Source: Micromonospora pisi (lineage in GTDB: Bacteria > Actinomycetota > Actinomycetes > Mycobacteriales > Micromonosporaceae). From it: a stretch of 64,000 nucleotides of DNA. The stretch spans positions 6,572,001 through 6,636,000 of the forward strand of contig NZ_RBKT01000001.1 in the NCBI RefSeq assembly GCF_003633685.1. Reading direction: 5' to 3'. The translations under genes and the position numbers were made by a program. Of the stretch, positions 1 through 7,932 are shown piece by piece. The notes beneath the pieces were generated by a model. The model searched no databases and had not been told where the DNA came from. It was given only the letters and a program-made list of their open reading frames with translations. The first letter of the stretch is position 1. Every line of letters begins with the position of its first letter.

Positions 1-95
1 AGCGACACCCGGTGGTGGTCGCGGTCGGTGAGCCGGGCCTCGGCCCGGCCCCACCACTGACCGGTACGGGAGTAGAAGTCCTCGACCCAGTACAT
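1..95 (-). CDS. 5' end of an unidentified protein gene (partial)
   Basis: An open frame starts with ATG at 95-93 and runs off the left edge. It begins one base after the TGA (99-97) of the upstream kinase-like gene, so translational coupling is likely. The visible 31 residues begin MYWVEDFYSRTGQWWG and are rich in Trp and Tyr. I suspect a small-molecule methyltransferase, a common partner of aminoglycoside-kinase-like proteins, but too little is visible to assign a function. Confidence 0.6.
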   Translation of the reverse strand, partial: MYWVEDFYSRTGQWWGRAEARLTDRDHHRVS

Positions 96-96
96 C

Positions 97-1263
97 TCAG
101 GCTCCCGTTCGGGTGGGGCGGCGCACCGCGCCGAGGGTGTCCAGATCGAGGAGGGCGTTCGAGGTGCGTTCGAGCATGCCGAAGTTGGTCGAGTCCGACT
201 GGAATCTGGGCTGGATCGCGCTCCGCCCGGTCGAGAGCAACCAGCCGAAGTACGGCCAGAGCATCTGCTGCCGGTACGCCAACCAGGCGTCGTCGAAGTC
301 CGGTGCGCTGCCGCCGGCCTCGGCCAACCGGCCCAGGTAGAAGCCGAGCAGGTCCCGTTCCCAGTCGCGCCGGTCGTCGACGGTCAGCCCGGTCGCGATC
401 GTGTACGCGACGTCGTACGCCCAGTTGCCGCGCATGACGACCTGCCAGTCACCGAACCCCATCCGCCCCGCACCGGTCCGGTACGCGTTGCTGATGTGCG
501 AGTCGCCGTGCAGCAACGTCAGCGGGCCCTCGGCGGCCAGCTCCAGGGATCGCCACAGCGCTTGGTACAGGTCGTCGTACAGCGGCACGACCCGATCGGG
601 GATGACCGTCCTGGCCCTGAGCACGCCCACCCGGCCGCGCTTGCGGAGCTGGGCGAACCGGGCCAGGTTGCCGACGAACGTCTGCGGTGTCTTGTGCAGG
701 AACGCGTGCCGGTCCAGCTCGGGGTCGGCCCAGTACCGTCCGTGCCAGGTCGCCATGCTGGCGAGCAGGTCCTCCATGTCGGCGCGGGAGATCGGTGTCT
801 GCGGCGTACAGAAGGTCACCTGTCGGGTGGCGACGATGTCCTCCATCAGCGCGATCGAGCGGCCCGATCCGGCGTCGGCCGCGCCGTGGTAACCCTGCGG
901 GGCCTCGATTTCCAGGTGTGGCCGCAGGTGCCGGTAGAAGCCCGGCTCGCCGGTGAGGACGTCGGCCATGCCGAGCAGCAGCCGCTGGGTCCAGCCGAGT
1001 GTGGTCTTGGCGAAGAGCGCCGTCGGCAGCCCCGCCTCCTGCCCGGCCCGGTTGTACGTCACCGTGGCCCGCCACCGGGTCGACGTGCCGCTGCTGACGT
1101 CGTGCAGCTCGTACGACTCGACCGCCGCGTCCGGGTGGGCGGTGCAGAGTACGGAGGTCAGCCACTCCCCGGTGACCTCGCTCGGCCGTACCGGTATGTC
1201 TGCCGGGGTGGTCGCCGGTCGGGGGGTGAGCCGTTCCCGGAGGACGTGTCCGCCGTACCGCGC
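97..1263 (-). CDS. phosphotransferase family protein (aminoglycoside kinase / DUF1679-like)
   Basis: About 388 residues with the protein-kinase-like small-molecule phosphotransferase fold. The catalytic loop reads LLHGDSHISN, with His, the catalytic Asp and the metal-binding Asn in the order of the APH family. The second metal-binding Asp follows in GFGDWQVVMRGN. The substrate cannot be read from sequence; relatives phosphorylate aminoglycosides, choline or ecdysteroids. The open frame extends to a TTG at 1317, but the ATG at 1263 has a G-rich ribosome site just upstream and better fits the family's N-terminus. Its stop sits one base before the next start, so the two genes form an operon. Confidence 0.85.
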   Translation of the reverse strand, partial: ARYGGHVLRERLTPRPATTPADIPVRPSEVTGEWLTSVLCTAHPDAAVESYELHDVSSGTSTRWRATVTYNRAGQEAGLPTALFAKTTLGWTQRLLLGMADVLTGEPGFYRHLRPHLEIEAPQGYHGAADAGSGRSIALMEDIVATRQVTFCTPQTPISRADMEDLLASMATWHGRYWADPELDRHAFLHKTPQTFVGNLARFAQLRKRGRVGVLRARTVIPDRVVPLYDDLYQALWRSLELAAEGPLTLLHGDSHISNAYRTGAGRMGFGDWQVVMRGNWAYDVAYTIATGLTVDDRRDWERDLLGFYLGRLAEAGGSAPDFDDAWLAYRQQMLWPYFGWLLSTGRSAIQPRFQSDSTNFGMLERTSNALLDLDTLGAVRRPTRTGA

Positions 1264-1401
1264 CATCGTGCCCGCCACCGTCAGTCCCGGATTACCGGTA
1301 CGCGTGCCACTGTCCAAATGACCGGTCTCCTCGATCGTGACCCCGTTCGGTAATCGATTATGTTCTATGCGCAGTATGCCCGATCGGACGGCCGTCGGAA
1401 A

Positions 1402-2538
1402 TCAGGTTGTTCCGTCACCCTCGGGTTCGGCGGAACTGGGTCGTAGCCGGGCCTCGTCCGCGGCCTCTTCGAGACGTGCGGTGGCGTCGCTGTCGAGACC
1501 TCGCTCCGCCGCGGTCCAGGCGATCCAGGCGTCGGCCACCTCCGGGAGGATCTTCCCGACGTCCGGGTCGTCGATCTGGTCGGGGGAGAGGGTCGGCAGG
1601 CCGAGAACGGCTTCGATCCGGCGTGGGCCGAGGTGGAGGGGGTGGCAGGCCGCGTCTTCGATGAAGTGTGTGACGAGCAGGTCGACGGCCCGGCTCGTGG
1701 CGGGGTTCGCGGGGAGCCCGGACGCGGCCCCGGAGGCGAGGAAGTTCTGTTTCAGAAGCTCGATTTCCACAGTGGTGGGGAAAGGCTCCGGTGGCGCGGC
1801 GACATCGCTCAACGCGCGCGCCCGGGCCAGGGTCAGTGCGCGCATCTTCCGGTACGCCGCCGGCATTCCCCTGAGCCTGAACTGCCGGTCTTCGAGCAAC
1901 TCGTCCGAGGTGGCGATGGCGTCCTCGATCAGCCGTCGGGCGTACGCCGGGTCGAGCGGTTCGTTGACGAAGTCCTCCCCGTCCTCGTGGGCGTCGCGCA
2001 GGAAGTCCAGCAGCATGTCCACGTCCATGTTGAGGGTGATCTCCCGGACCAGCCCGCCGCCGAGGGTGCGGTCGATCAGGGCCAGGATGGCGTGTGCGTC
2101 GTCTCCGTCGTAGGAGAAGGCGCAGAGCACGAGCGCGGTCTCGTTGAACTGGTCGTGCGCCCACCAGCAACCGTCGACCCGCACCCGGCCGATCGTGGAC
2201 GCCCAGGGCGGGTCGGGTTGTCCTTCCTGCACGAGCAGGTCGGCGTTCGCCTGCGCGAGTTCGCGTTGGGTGTCGATCGTGCTCATCGCCTGGAAGCCCC
2301 GTAACGCCGCGAGGGCCGTGGGTGTCCGCCGTTTGCCCAGTTCGTGAATGACCTGGGCGTCGGCCTGCACCGCCTGGGCCAGGGGCCGCGCGAACCCCTC
2401 CGCGCTCTCGTGGGCGAGCAGTTGCGTCATTCCCTCCTCCACCGACCACGGCGAACTGTTCGCCTTGATGGAGAAGTTCCATTCGAAGAAGTTCGCGTCC
2501 GAGAAGACGCGATCGGCGCCTTGATCGCTGTCAGCCAT
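1402..2538 (-). CDS. hypothetical protein, cytosolic, 378 residues
   Basis: ATG at 2538 gives 378 residues with no signal peptide and no membrane segment. The composition is acidic and Ala-rich, mostly predicted helix, with a WWAHDQFNETALVLCAFSYDG stretch near residue 125 and an acidic segment near 190. Third codon positions are strongly G/C, supporting coding. I do not recognise a named domain. It stands alone, reading toward the kinase-like gene across about 140 bases. Function unknown. Confidence 0.75.
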   Translation of the reverse strand: MADSDQGADRVFSDANFFEWNFSIKANSSPWSVEEGMTQLLAHESAEGFARPLAQAVQADAQVIHELGKRRTPTALAALRGFQAMSTIDTQRELAQANADLLVQEGQPDPPWASTIGRVRVDGCWWAHDQFNETALVLCAFSYDGDDAHAILALIDRTLGGGLVREITLNMDVDMLLDFLRDAHEDGEDFVNEPLDPAYARRLIEDAIATSDELLEDRQFRLRGMPAAYRKMRALTLARARALSDVAAPPEPFPTTVEIELLKQNFLASGAASGLPANPATSRAVDLLVTHFIEDAACHPLHLGPRRIEAVLGLPTLSPDQIDDPDVGKILPEVADAWIAWTAAERGLDSDATARLEEAADEARLRPSSAEPEGDGTT

Positions 2539-2585
2539 TCGCTGATTGTCGCAGTCGGTCCGCCACGGTCAACATCTGTTTCCGT

Positions 2586-2870
2586 TCAGATTGATCGGCG
2601 GCGGTGTGTGCGTGTCGGCACCCAGCCGAGGAAGCGGGTGTGCAGGGCCTGGGGCTCGGGTGGGGGGTCCATGGCGTAGAGGTCGTCCAGGGCCTGGACG
2701 AACTGGGCGCCGAGATAGAGGTAGAGCGCGACCCGGCGGTGGCGGAATCCGTTCAGCATGTCGATCCGCGCCTGCCCGCAGGGCCACGGGTGCGCGTCGA
2801 CCCGGCAGATCCAGAGGGGCCGCAGGGGCACGTGCGGGGGCATCTCGGGATGGGCGGCGGCGTCCTCCAT
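2586..2870 (-). CDS. small WxC/WPC-motif protein, paralogue of the gene at 58499
   Basis: The ATG at 2870-2868 overlaps the TGA of the upstream gene (2872-2870) by one base, so I take this start (94 residues) over the in-frame start at 2888. Features: LWICRVDAHPWPCGQAR near the N-terminus, a middle YLYLGAQF helix and a conserved end RFLGWVPTR. The same order (W-x-C, WPC, helix with YL, R-F-x-G-W-V-P) occurs in the protein at 58499-58804. Such short proteins are common in Micromonosporaceae and are sometimes labelled flavin-reductase-like; nothing here shows a flavin site. Function unknown. It is probably co-translated with the next gene upstream. Confidence 0.75.
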   Translation of the reverse strand: MEDAAAHPEMPPHVPLRPLWICRVDAHPWPCGQARIDMLNGFRHRRVALYLYLGAQFVQALDDLYAMDPPPEPQALHTRFLGWVPTRTHRRRSI

Positions 2871-3178
2871 CACTGGGCCCCGTCCCATTCGACCAGGCCG
2901 GGCACCTCCGGCAACTGGCGGGGCTGGTAGCCGGGCAGGGCGCGACGGTGTACGACGAACGGCATCTCGTCACCCTCGCGCTCGCCCGGCCGTAACTCGA
3001 CGCCGCGCAGGGCGATCCAGTCACCGGCCCGGGTGTCGGCGTCGTCCGGCAGGTGTGTCACGCGCAGGTGAAGGTCACCCCGGCCGCCGGTGAGTTCGCC
3101 GCTGACGACACGGTGGTAGTCGAAGAATTCGGCGTTGACGATGTCGCCGACCTGGACCAGCGGCCTGGCGGGCATCAC
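2870..3178 (-). CDS. small hypothetical protein, 102 residues, coupled to the WPC protein
   Basis: Starts at ATG 3178 behind a strong AGGAGG ribosome site (3181-3189 region, minus strand). Beta-rich sequence without signal peptide: VQVGDIVNAEFFDYHRVVSG, then LHLRVTHLPDD and DWIALRGVELRPGER, suggesting a small beta-barrel or SH3-like fold (inference). The stop overlaps the start of the next small gene by one base (TGATG). The pair lies back to back with a helix-turn-helix/DUF397 pair on the plus strand, separated by a 191-base AT-richer spacer. Confidence 0.75.
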   Translation of the reverse strand: MMPARPLVQVGDIVNAEFFDYHRVVSGELTGGRGDLHLRVTHLPDDADTRAGDWIALRGVELRPGEREGDEMPFVVHRRALPGYQPRQLPEVPGLVEWDGAQ

Positions 3179-3369
3179 ACCTCCTCAGTAGACGGACAGC
3201 GGGACAACTCCGAGCGGTTCCACTAATGACAGCTTGCAAGCACCCCACTAATCTGCGTAAGGCATCGATGTCGACCTGGGTAAAGACCGATCAAGTGGAT
3301 CATTGCAGTGTCCATTCCCTGGAATTGCCGGGGAATTTGTGGCGAACCTCGGGAAGCTGTGGAGGAACT
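3179..3369. promoter_or_regulatory. divergent promoter region between the small-gene pair and the helix-turn-helix gene
   Basis: This 191-base spacer is clearly lower in GC than its surroundings and separates divergent genes. An open frame entering it from the right (ATG at 3226) is poor in typical codon bias before 3370, so I treat it as non-coding. I did not find a convincing operator palindrome. Confidence 0.5.
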
Positions 3370-4173
3370 GTGGAAAACGAATCGACCGCCGATCTGATCC
3401 GGGCTCAGCTACGCCGGTTCCGGACCGCCGCCGGCCTGAGCCAGGAGGAGTTCGGCCGGCTGGTCCACTACTCGGGGTCGCAGGTTTCGGCCGTCGAGTT
3501 GGGGCAGCGCCCGCTCGACCGGCTCTTCCTCAGTCGGGCCGACGAGGTGCTGGGCACGGGTGGCCTGCTGATTGCCCTGCTCAAGCTGGCCGAGCGGGAC
3601 GGGCTCCCGTCCTGGTTCCTGCCCTGGCTGGACGCCGAACGCAACGCGCGGCAGCTCCGGTGCTACCAGCCGAGTCTCGTGCCGGGCCTGCTCCAGACCG
3701 AGAACTACGCCCGTGTGGTGATCCGCTGCGACGACACGCTCAGCGACGAGCAGGTGGAGAAGCGCCTGGCCAATCGGATGGATCGACAGGCGATCTTCAC
3801 CAAGCCCGACCCGCCGCACTTCCTGGCGGTCATCGACGAGATCGTCCTCCGCCGCGCCGACGAGGGTTTCCGGGGCATCATGACCGAGCAGATCGCCCGC
3901 CTGATCGAGTGCGCCGAGCGGCCGAACGTGAGCATCCACATCGTCCCGACCGAGGTCAGCATGCACGTCGGACTGACGGGTGCGTTCGTCCTCGCCCGTT
4001 CGGCGGACGGCGGCTGGGTCGGAAACCTGGAGAACCAGCTCGGCGGCACGGTGATCGAGAAGGATGACGACGTTGCTACGCTCCTGTCGAGGTGGGAGAC
4101 CGTCCGGAACGAGGCGTTGTCCCGCCGGCAGTCAACCGATCTGATGAAGGAAGTTGTGACCTCATGGACCTGA
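3370..4173 (+). CDS. helix-turn-helix regulator with DUF5753 domain (Scr1/WhiJ-like)
   Basis: GTG at 3370 follows GGAGGAACT at good spacing, giving 267 residues; the longer in-frame ATG at 3226 lacks a ribosome site. Residues about 12-60 form an XRE-type helix-turn-helix (RTAAGLSQEEFGRLVHYSGS and SAVELGQRPL). The remainder carries DUF5753 hallmarks: YQPSLVPGLLQTENYAR and PNVSIHIVP. The stop overlaps the start of a DUF397 gene. In Streptomyces such pairs (WhiJ/AbaA-like) act on development and antibiotic production, probably with the DUF397 protein as antagonist; here that role is inference from family. Confidence 0.92.
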   Translation: MENESTADLIRAQLRRFRTAAGLSQEEFGRLVHYSGSQVSAVELGQRPLDRLFLSRADEVLGTGGLLIALLKLAERDGLPSWFLPWLDAERNARQLRCYQPSLVPGLLQTENYARVVIRCDDTLSDEQVEKRLANRMDRQAIFTKPDPPHFLAVIDEIVLRRADEGFRGIMTEQIARLIECAERPNVSIHIVPTEVSMHVGLTGAFVLARSADGGWVGNLENQLGGTVIEKDDDVATLLSRWETVRNEALSRRQSTDLMKEVVTSWT

Positions 4174-4355
4174 TCGGCGCCAAGTGGCGTAAGTCCACCC
4201 GCAGCGGTTCCGGCGGGGGCGACTGCGTGGAGGTGGCCGACAACCTCCCCGGCCGCGTCCTCGTTCGGGACACCAAGGACCGCGACGGCGGCACCCTGAC
4301 CTTCGAGCCGGCCGCCTGGTCGGCGTTTGTCGGCTACGCGAAAAGCGTCGGCTGA
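4164..4355 (+). CDS. DUF397 domain protein, 63 residues
   Basis: ATG at 4164 lies inside the 3' end of the helix-turn-helix gene (10-base overlap). The whole protein is the DUF397 domain: W-R-K-S-T-R-S-G near the start, GGDCVEVADN, VLVRDTKDRDGGTLTF and a C-terminal W-x-x-F-V. These tiny proteins pair one-to-one with XRE/DUF5753 regulators in actinomycetes and are thought to modulate them. A hairpin terminator follows at 4425-4466. Confidence 0.93.
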   Translation: MDLIGAKWRKSTRSGSGGGDCVEVADNLPGRVLVRDTKDRDGGTLTFEPAAWSAFVGYAKSVG

Positions 4356-4424
4356 CCCCTCACCCCGATCGAGCACGTTCCTGGTCGACCGTCCGCCTGC
4401 GCGACGGTCCGCACCCCGCGTGAC

Positions 4425-4466
4425 GCGCGGCGTGGTGTGAGCCCCACCGGCTCGCCCACGCCGCGC
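4425..4466. terminator. hairpin between convergent genes
   Basis: An 11-bp perfect stem (4425-4435 with 4456-4466) encloses a second 5-bp stem (4439-4443 with 4449-4453). It lies between the DUF397 stop and the stop of the minus-strand gene ending at 4470, so it can serve both. A smaller 7-bp hairpin (4387-4393 with 4403-4409) precedes it. Confidence 0.7.
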
Positions 4467-4469
4467 GGT

Positions 4470-5159
4470 TCATCCGGCAGTGGTGCCGGACGCGGCGGCG
4501 TACTGGTGCACGTACTCCCGGACCGGCGGCGAGAGGTCCTCGTCGGCGCGTTTCTGCCACACGACCTCGTACCAGGCGAGGTTTTCGATCCAGAACCGGG
4601 CGATGAACTCGTCGAAGCTCGCGGCGACCCGGATCAGGTCACCGGCGGCATCCTCCGGGGAGACCTCGTACGCGTCGTACTCCCCCGCGCCGCACAGGAT
4701 CTCGTGGTCGCCGTCCGGCAACAGGTGCAGGTACCAGAACAGAACCCCCTGCTGGTCGTTGAGGAATCGCACCAGGTGCGCGCCCTCCCGGACCGGGCTC
4801 GGCACCCGTGGGAGTGTCGCTTCCCAGTAGCACGAGGTACAGCTCGGCACCGAGTCGCGCAGCACCGGATCGGACATGAAGGTGACGAACTGTTCCGGCA
4901 GCGCCGCGTCGGGGTCCGCCCGGAACGCCCCACCGTCCACCATCGTGATGTCGCCGTCCTTTCCCGGCGCCGCCGCCGCTTGTTTGACGAAGGGCACCAG
5001 CTCCCGCATCCAGCCGTGCAGGCCGCCGGGATGCGTCCGAGCCGAAGTGGACGGCGCCTCGTAGCCGCTGTCGCCGTCGAACTGGTACGTCGCCAAGGGG
5101 GCTTTCGGCAAACTGAACCTGCCCAGCCCGGTCGTCACCCATCCGCTTGTGATCATCAT
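4470..5159 (-). CDS. hypothetical SMI1/KNR4-like protein
   Basis: About 229 residues from the ATG at 5159, which has AGGGTG six bases upstream; an in-frame ATG at 5201 is possible. The C-terminal half resembles SMI1/KNR4-type immunity or regulatory proteins: VLFWYLHLLPDGDHEI, then an acidic DAYEVSPEDAAGDLIRVAASF and FIARFWIENLAWYEVVW. An SCTSCYW stretch sits near residue 125. No signal peptide or membrane segment. The family assignment rests on this pattern only and is tentative; no toxin gene is adjacent. Confidence 0.7.
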   Translation of the reverse strand: MMITSGWVTTGLGRFSLPKAPLATYQFDGDSGYEAPSTSARTHPGGLHGWMRELVPFVKQAAAAPGKDGDITMVDGGAFRADPDAALPEQFVTFMSDPVLRDSVPSCTSCYWEATLPRVPSPVREGAHLVRFLNDQQGVLFWYLHLLPDGDHEILCGAGEYDAYEVSPEDAAGDLIRVAASFDEFIARFWIENLAWYEVVWQKRADEDLSPPVREYVHQYAAASGTTAG

Positions 5160-5518
5160 GGCGGGCACCCTATGGGCGTACTCCGACATTTCCGTCGGCA
5201 TGCTTCTGACCTGCGGACCCCGCGCCCTTCGACGCGGCCGACTTCCTCCGAGCGCTCAGTCGAGCGGGCGGTTGTATTCGTGGAAGCCGACCACCTTGCC
5301 TACGTCTGCTACGGCCCACGCCGCACCCGGCTGGTCGACCTCGCCCGGGTCGCCGGGTCCCGGACCTCCTCTGCCGGGCGAAACGGTGTTGTCCAGCCGA
5401 TTCGAGATTTCCTCAAGGTTCCCGACATTCGGGCCGTGTTCGATCGGGTCGCGTTCATCCGAGCATATGGACTCGGACATGAGCGTGTCACGAGCCGTTC
5501 ACCGGGAGGACACCACCC
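5160..5518. other. intergenic region with the promoter of the secreted-protein gene
   Basis: About 360 bases between divergent genes. The only candidate coding frame is 5480-5256 on the minus strand (74 residues ending FHEYNRPLD); it lacks a ribosome site, so I do not call it. The last 15 bases hold a GGGAGG ribosome site for the gene at 5519. Confidence 0.4.
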
Positions 5519-6787
5519 ATGACACAAGACCATCCCCCACGCCGTTGGCTACGGCGTACCGCCGTCTCGATGGCGACACTTCTCGTCGCGACCCTCGGGG
5601 TCACCGTCTCGGCGCCGGCCGCGCACGCAGCCACGATCGATGACTTCACCCTGTCCTGGACGTCCTACCCCGCAGCCGACGCGATTCCGATGGTCAAGGC
5701 GACCATGACCGCGGTCCTCCAGGACGGCAACCACACCGCGGCCTACCGGGGAAGCAGCTGCAGCAACGCATTGGGTCAGTCCACACCGATCGCCTGGTAC
5801 TGCTTCGCGTCAACCGACAGCAGCAGCCTCCGTCCCGGCCCCGACCTGGACCCCACCGCATGGATCCCACAGGCGATCACCACCGTCTCCGACGCCCTCG
5901 GCGACGAGGAATGGAACGGACAACAGGGGCTGATCGTCGGCTGGTACCACGAGGGCTCCAGCGGGGCTCGGATATCAGTGATGAACACCGCCACGGACGC
6001 GTACCGGCACGTGCTGCTGGCAAATCCCTACTGGGACAGCGCGCTCGGCCGGTACAACTTCAGGGCACTCAACAACCTGCATGTCGGCGGCATGGTCTGG
6101 TACGGGGACTATCTCTACGTGGTGGACACGAACTGGGGAATCCGCGTCTTTGGCATGAAACACATCTACGACCTCGGTGCCTCGACCAACGGCACGACGA
6201 CGTGCAGTGGCATCGGCTGGGTCGACACAGCCGACGCCGACGCCGCCCCAGACAGCTACTGCGCCTCCACCTACAAGTACGCGATGATGCAGATCGGATT
6301 CTGGCAGCGGCCGACGGCTAGCAACTCGGCGAACTTCTGCCTCAGCTCCGGAGCCGACCCTCGGTTCTCCTACATCAGCCTCGACCGGATGGCGGTCCCG
6401 GACCGGTTGATCGTGGGCGAGTACTGCCCCGCTGACGCGGCGGTCAACGGCCGGCTGGTGGCATACAACATGACCGACCACGTACCCACCAACGGCGTAC
6501 CCGACGCGGCCTGGAACCTTCCAGTAAGCAACATCCAGGGCGCCGCCACCAACGGCATCAACTTCTACTTCAACCAGAGCGACGGCACTACCAGAAACGG
6601 CAACCTGTACAAGGCACTGCCCTCCGGTAGCACCCTCAATCTCAACGGCAGCCCGCGCAAAACCCCGATCGGCCCGGAGGACCTCTCCATCTGGCAGTCC
6701 AGCGGGCACCTCTGGTCGGTGACCGAGCACATCACCAGTGGATCGTCCCCCGGCCGAATGATCTACCTGATGCCGTCGATCTTCTGA
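5519..6787 (+). CDS. secreted protein of unknown function (beta-propeller-like)
   Basis: 422 residues from an ATG preceded by GGGAGG. An N-terminal signal peptide has an RRWLRR n-region, a hydrophobic core and an AHA-AT cleavage site near residue 37, so export is clear; the paired Arg leave Sec or Tat open. The mature protein is rich in Trp, Tyr and Asn with repeated short motifs such as GGMVWYGDYLYVVDT and WGIRVFGMKHIY, which look like beta-propeller blades, and several Cys that could form disulfides. No catalytic motif recognised. GC is lower than in neighbouring genes. It is monocistronic with a strong terminator just downstream. Confidence 0.85.
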   Translation: MTQDHPPRRWLRRTAVSMATLLVATLGVTVSAPAAHAATIDDFTLSWTSYPAADAIPMVKATMTAVLQDGNHTAAYRGSSCSNALGQSTPIAWYCFASTDSSSLRPGPDLDPTAWIPQAITTVSDALGDEEWNGQQGLIVGWYHEGSSGARISVMNTATDAYRHVLLANPYWDSALGRYNFRALNNLHVGGMVWYGDYLYVVDTNWGIRVFGMKHIYDLGASTNGTTTCSGIGWVDTADADAAPDSYCASTYKYAMMQIGFWQRPTASNSANFCLSSGADPRFSYISLDRMAVPDRLIVGEYCPADAAVNGRLVAYNMTDHVPTNGVPDAAWNLPVSNIQGAATNGINFYFNQSDGTTRNGNLYKALPSGSTLNLNGSPRKTPIGPEDLSIWQSSGHLWSVTEHITSGSSPGRMIYLMPSIF

Positions 6788-6789
6788 AA

Positions 6790-6831
6790 CAGGTACGGCC
6801 GGTGCCCCGTTCGGGGCACCGGCCGTACCTG
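6790..6831 (+). terminator. perfect 19-bp hairpin terminator
   Basis: Arms 6790-6808 and 6813-6831 are perfectly complementary with a 4-base loop (GTTC), starting three bases after the stop of the secreted-protein gene. There is no T-tract, as is usual for actinomycete terminators. Confidence 0.9.
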
Positions 6832-7066
6832 GTGCCCGCGACTCTGGATACGGTGTTCGATCCCTGGCGATCTCGGCCCCGGTCGTCGCGTCGAACAGGC
6901 CTGACCGCAGGTACGACTTGCCACTGCGACGAACTGCGAGACTGCCGGCGGTCGTTCAGCCCCGGCACTTGCCGGATTTGACCTTGCGCCACTGGGCACG
7001 TTCGTTCGGTGGTGCCTACCTGAGCACGTTCACCCGTACGCCGACGCAGCTGCGGCGACGGCGTAA
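6832..7066. other. non-coding remnant upstream of a transposase tail
   Basis: No credible open frame. Together with 7067-7267 it probably represents a decayed insertion sequence, but I could not identify terminal inverted repeats or a target-site duplication. Confidence 0.35.
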
Positions 7067-7267
7067 AAGGCCCGCGCCTGTACGACGGGACTCATCCCTC
7101 TTACCCTCGGCGAGGTCCGACGTCTCCTGGCACACCTGATCACCCGGGTTCGACTACTGGACCACACCTATCGATGGTCATCGTGGCGTTGTTGCCACCA
7201 ATACCGAGCCAAAGTGAGCCGCTACCAGCGAAGACTCAAAATTCAGCAGGTACGGCTGGAGTACTAG
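7067..7267 (+). pseudogene. C-terminal remnant of an IS transposase
   Basis: An open frame after a stop at 7064-7066 ends at TAG 7265-7267. It reads LTLGEVRRLLAHLITR, then DHTYRWSSWR and HQYRAKVSRYQRR. This is the pattern of the extreme C-terminus of DDE transposases of the IS4/IS701 type (P-L-T-x-x-E-x-R-R-L followed by W-S-x-W-R-x-x-H-Q-x-x-A). The catalytic domain is absent, so only a fossil remains. The exact IS family is uncertain. Confidence 0.6.
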
Positions 7268-7294
7268 CCGTCAAGAGATCACCGACCCGCGACC

Positions 7295-7849
7295 CTAGAG
7301 CGTCTTGTGGAAGATGACGAAGTCGCACGGCGTGGCGAGATACGGCACATGCGCCGGGTACGCCTCGTCGAGCTGGCCGACGCGGACCTCGCGATAGCCG
7401 ATCCGGGTGTACCAGTGGCGCAGGAAGTCCTTCACCGGATCGGTCCAGGCCCGGGGCACGAGTAGTTCGAGTTGCATCCGGTCCAGTCCCCGGTCCCGCG
7501 CCCAGGCTTCGGCGAAGGTGACGAGGGCCCGGCCAATGCCCAGACCGCGGTGTTGCGGGCTGGCGACGAGCATGCCGAACTCGGCCTCCCCGCTGTGCAG
7601 GCGCTGAACCCGGACGGTGCCGACCAGTCGGCCGTCCAGTCGGGCCACGGCGAGCTGCCCGGCCCGGATCACGGCCGCTACTTCGTCGGCGCTGGTCCGT
7701 CTGGTGCCGTCGCGCCAGAGCCCCTTCTCGGCGTCGGCGTACGCCTTATTGACCAGGTCGGCGATCCGCGTCACGAACTCGGCGTTGTCGGCTTGGTCCA
7801 GGGGAACCAGGGATATCTCCACCGGTTGCCCCGGCTCGGCTTCCTGCAT
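7295..7849 (-). CDS. GNAT family N-acetyltransferase
   Basis: 184 residues from an ATG behind AAGGAGG at ideal spacing. One GNAT domain: strand LVGTVRVQRL, the acetyl-CoA loop QHRGLGIGRALV (Q/R-x-x-G-x-G) near residue 100, and a C-terminal WYTRIGYREVR motif typical of the family. It probably acetylates a small amine or amino acid; the substrate is unknown. It lies downstream of an exporter gene on the same strand with an 83-base gap. Confidence 0.9.
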   Translation of the reverse strand: MQEAEPGQPVEISLVPLDQADNAEFVTRIADLVNKAYADAEKGLWRDGTRRTSADEVAAVIRAGQLAVARLDGRLVGTVRVQRLHSGEAEFGMLVASPQHRGLGIGRALVTFAEAWARDRGLDRMQLELLVPRAWTDPVKDFLRHWYTRIGYREVRVGQLDEAYPAHVPYLATPCDFVIFHKTL

Positions 7850-7932
7850 TGCTGCCTCCTTCGTCCGCAGGTGAACGATGTGCTCCGCCCCTGATCATGA
7901 TCTGTCGGGCGGCGCCGGTACGCGAAGATGAT

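Noticed and set aside
3226-3369. N-terminal extension of the helix-turn-helix protein
   Set aside because: The frame is open from ATG 3226 but the sequence is AT-richer and lacks a ribosome site; GTG 3370 has GGAGGAACT and fits the family start.
5256-5480. Possible 74-residue gene on the minus strand
   Set aside because: No ribosome site, and it overlaps the likely promoter of the secreted-protein gene.
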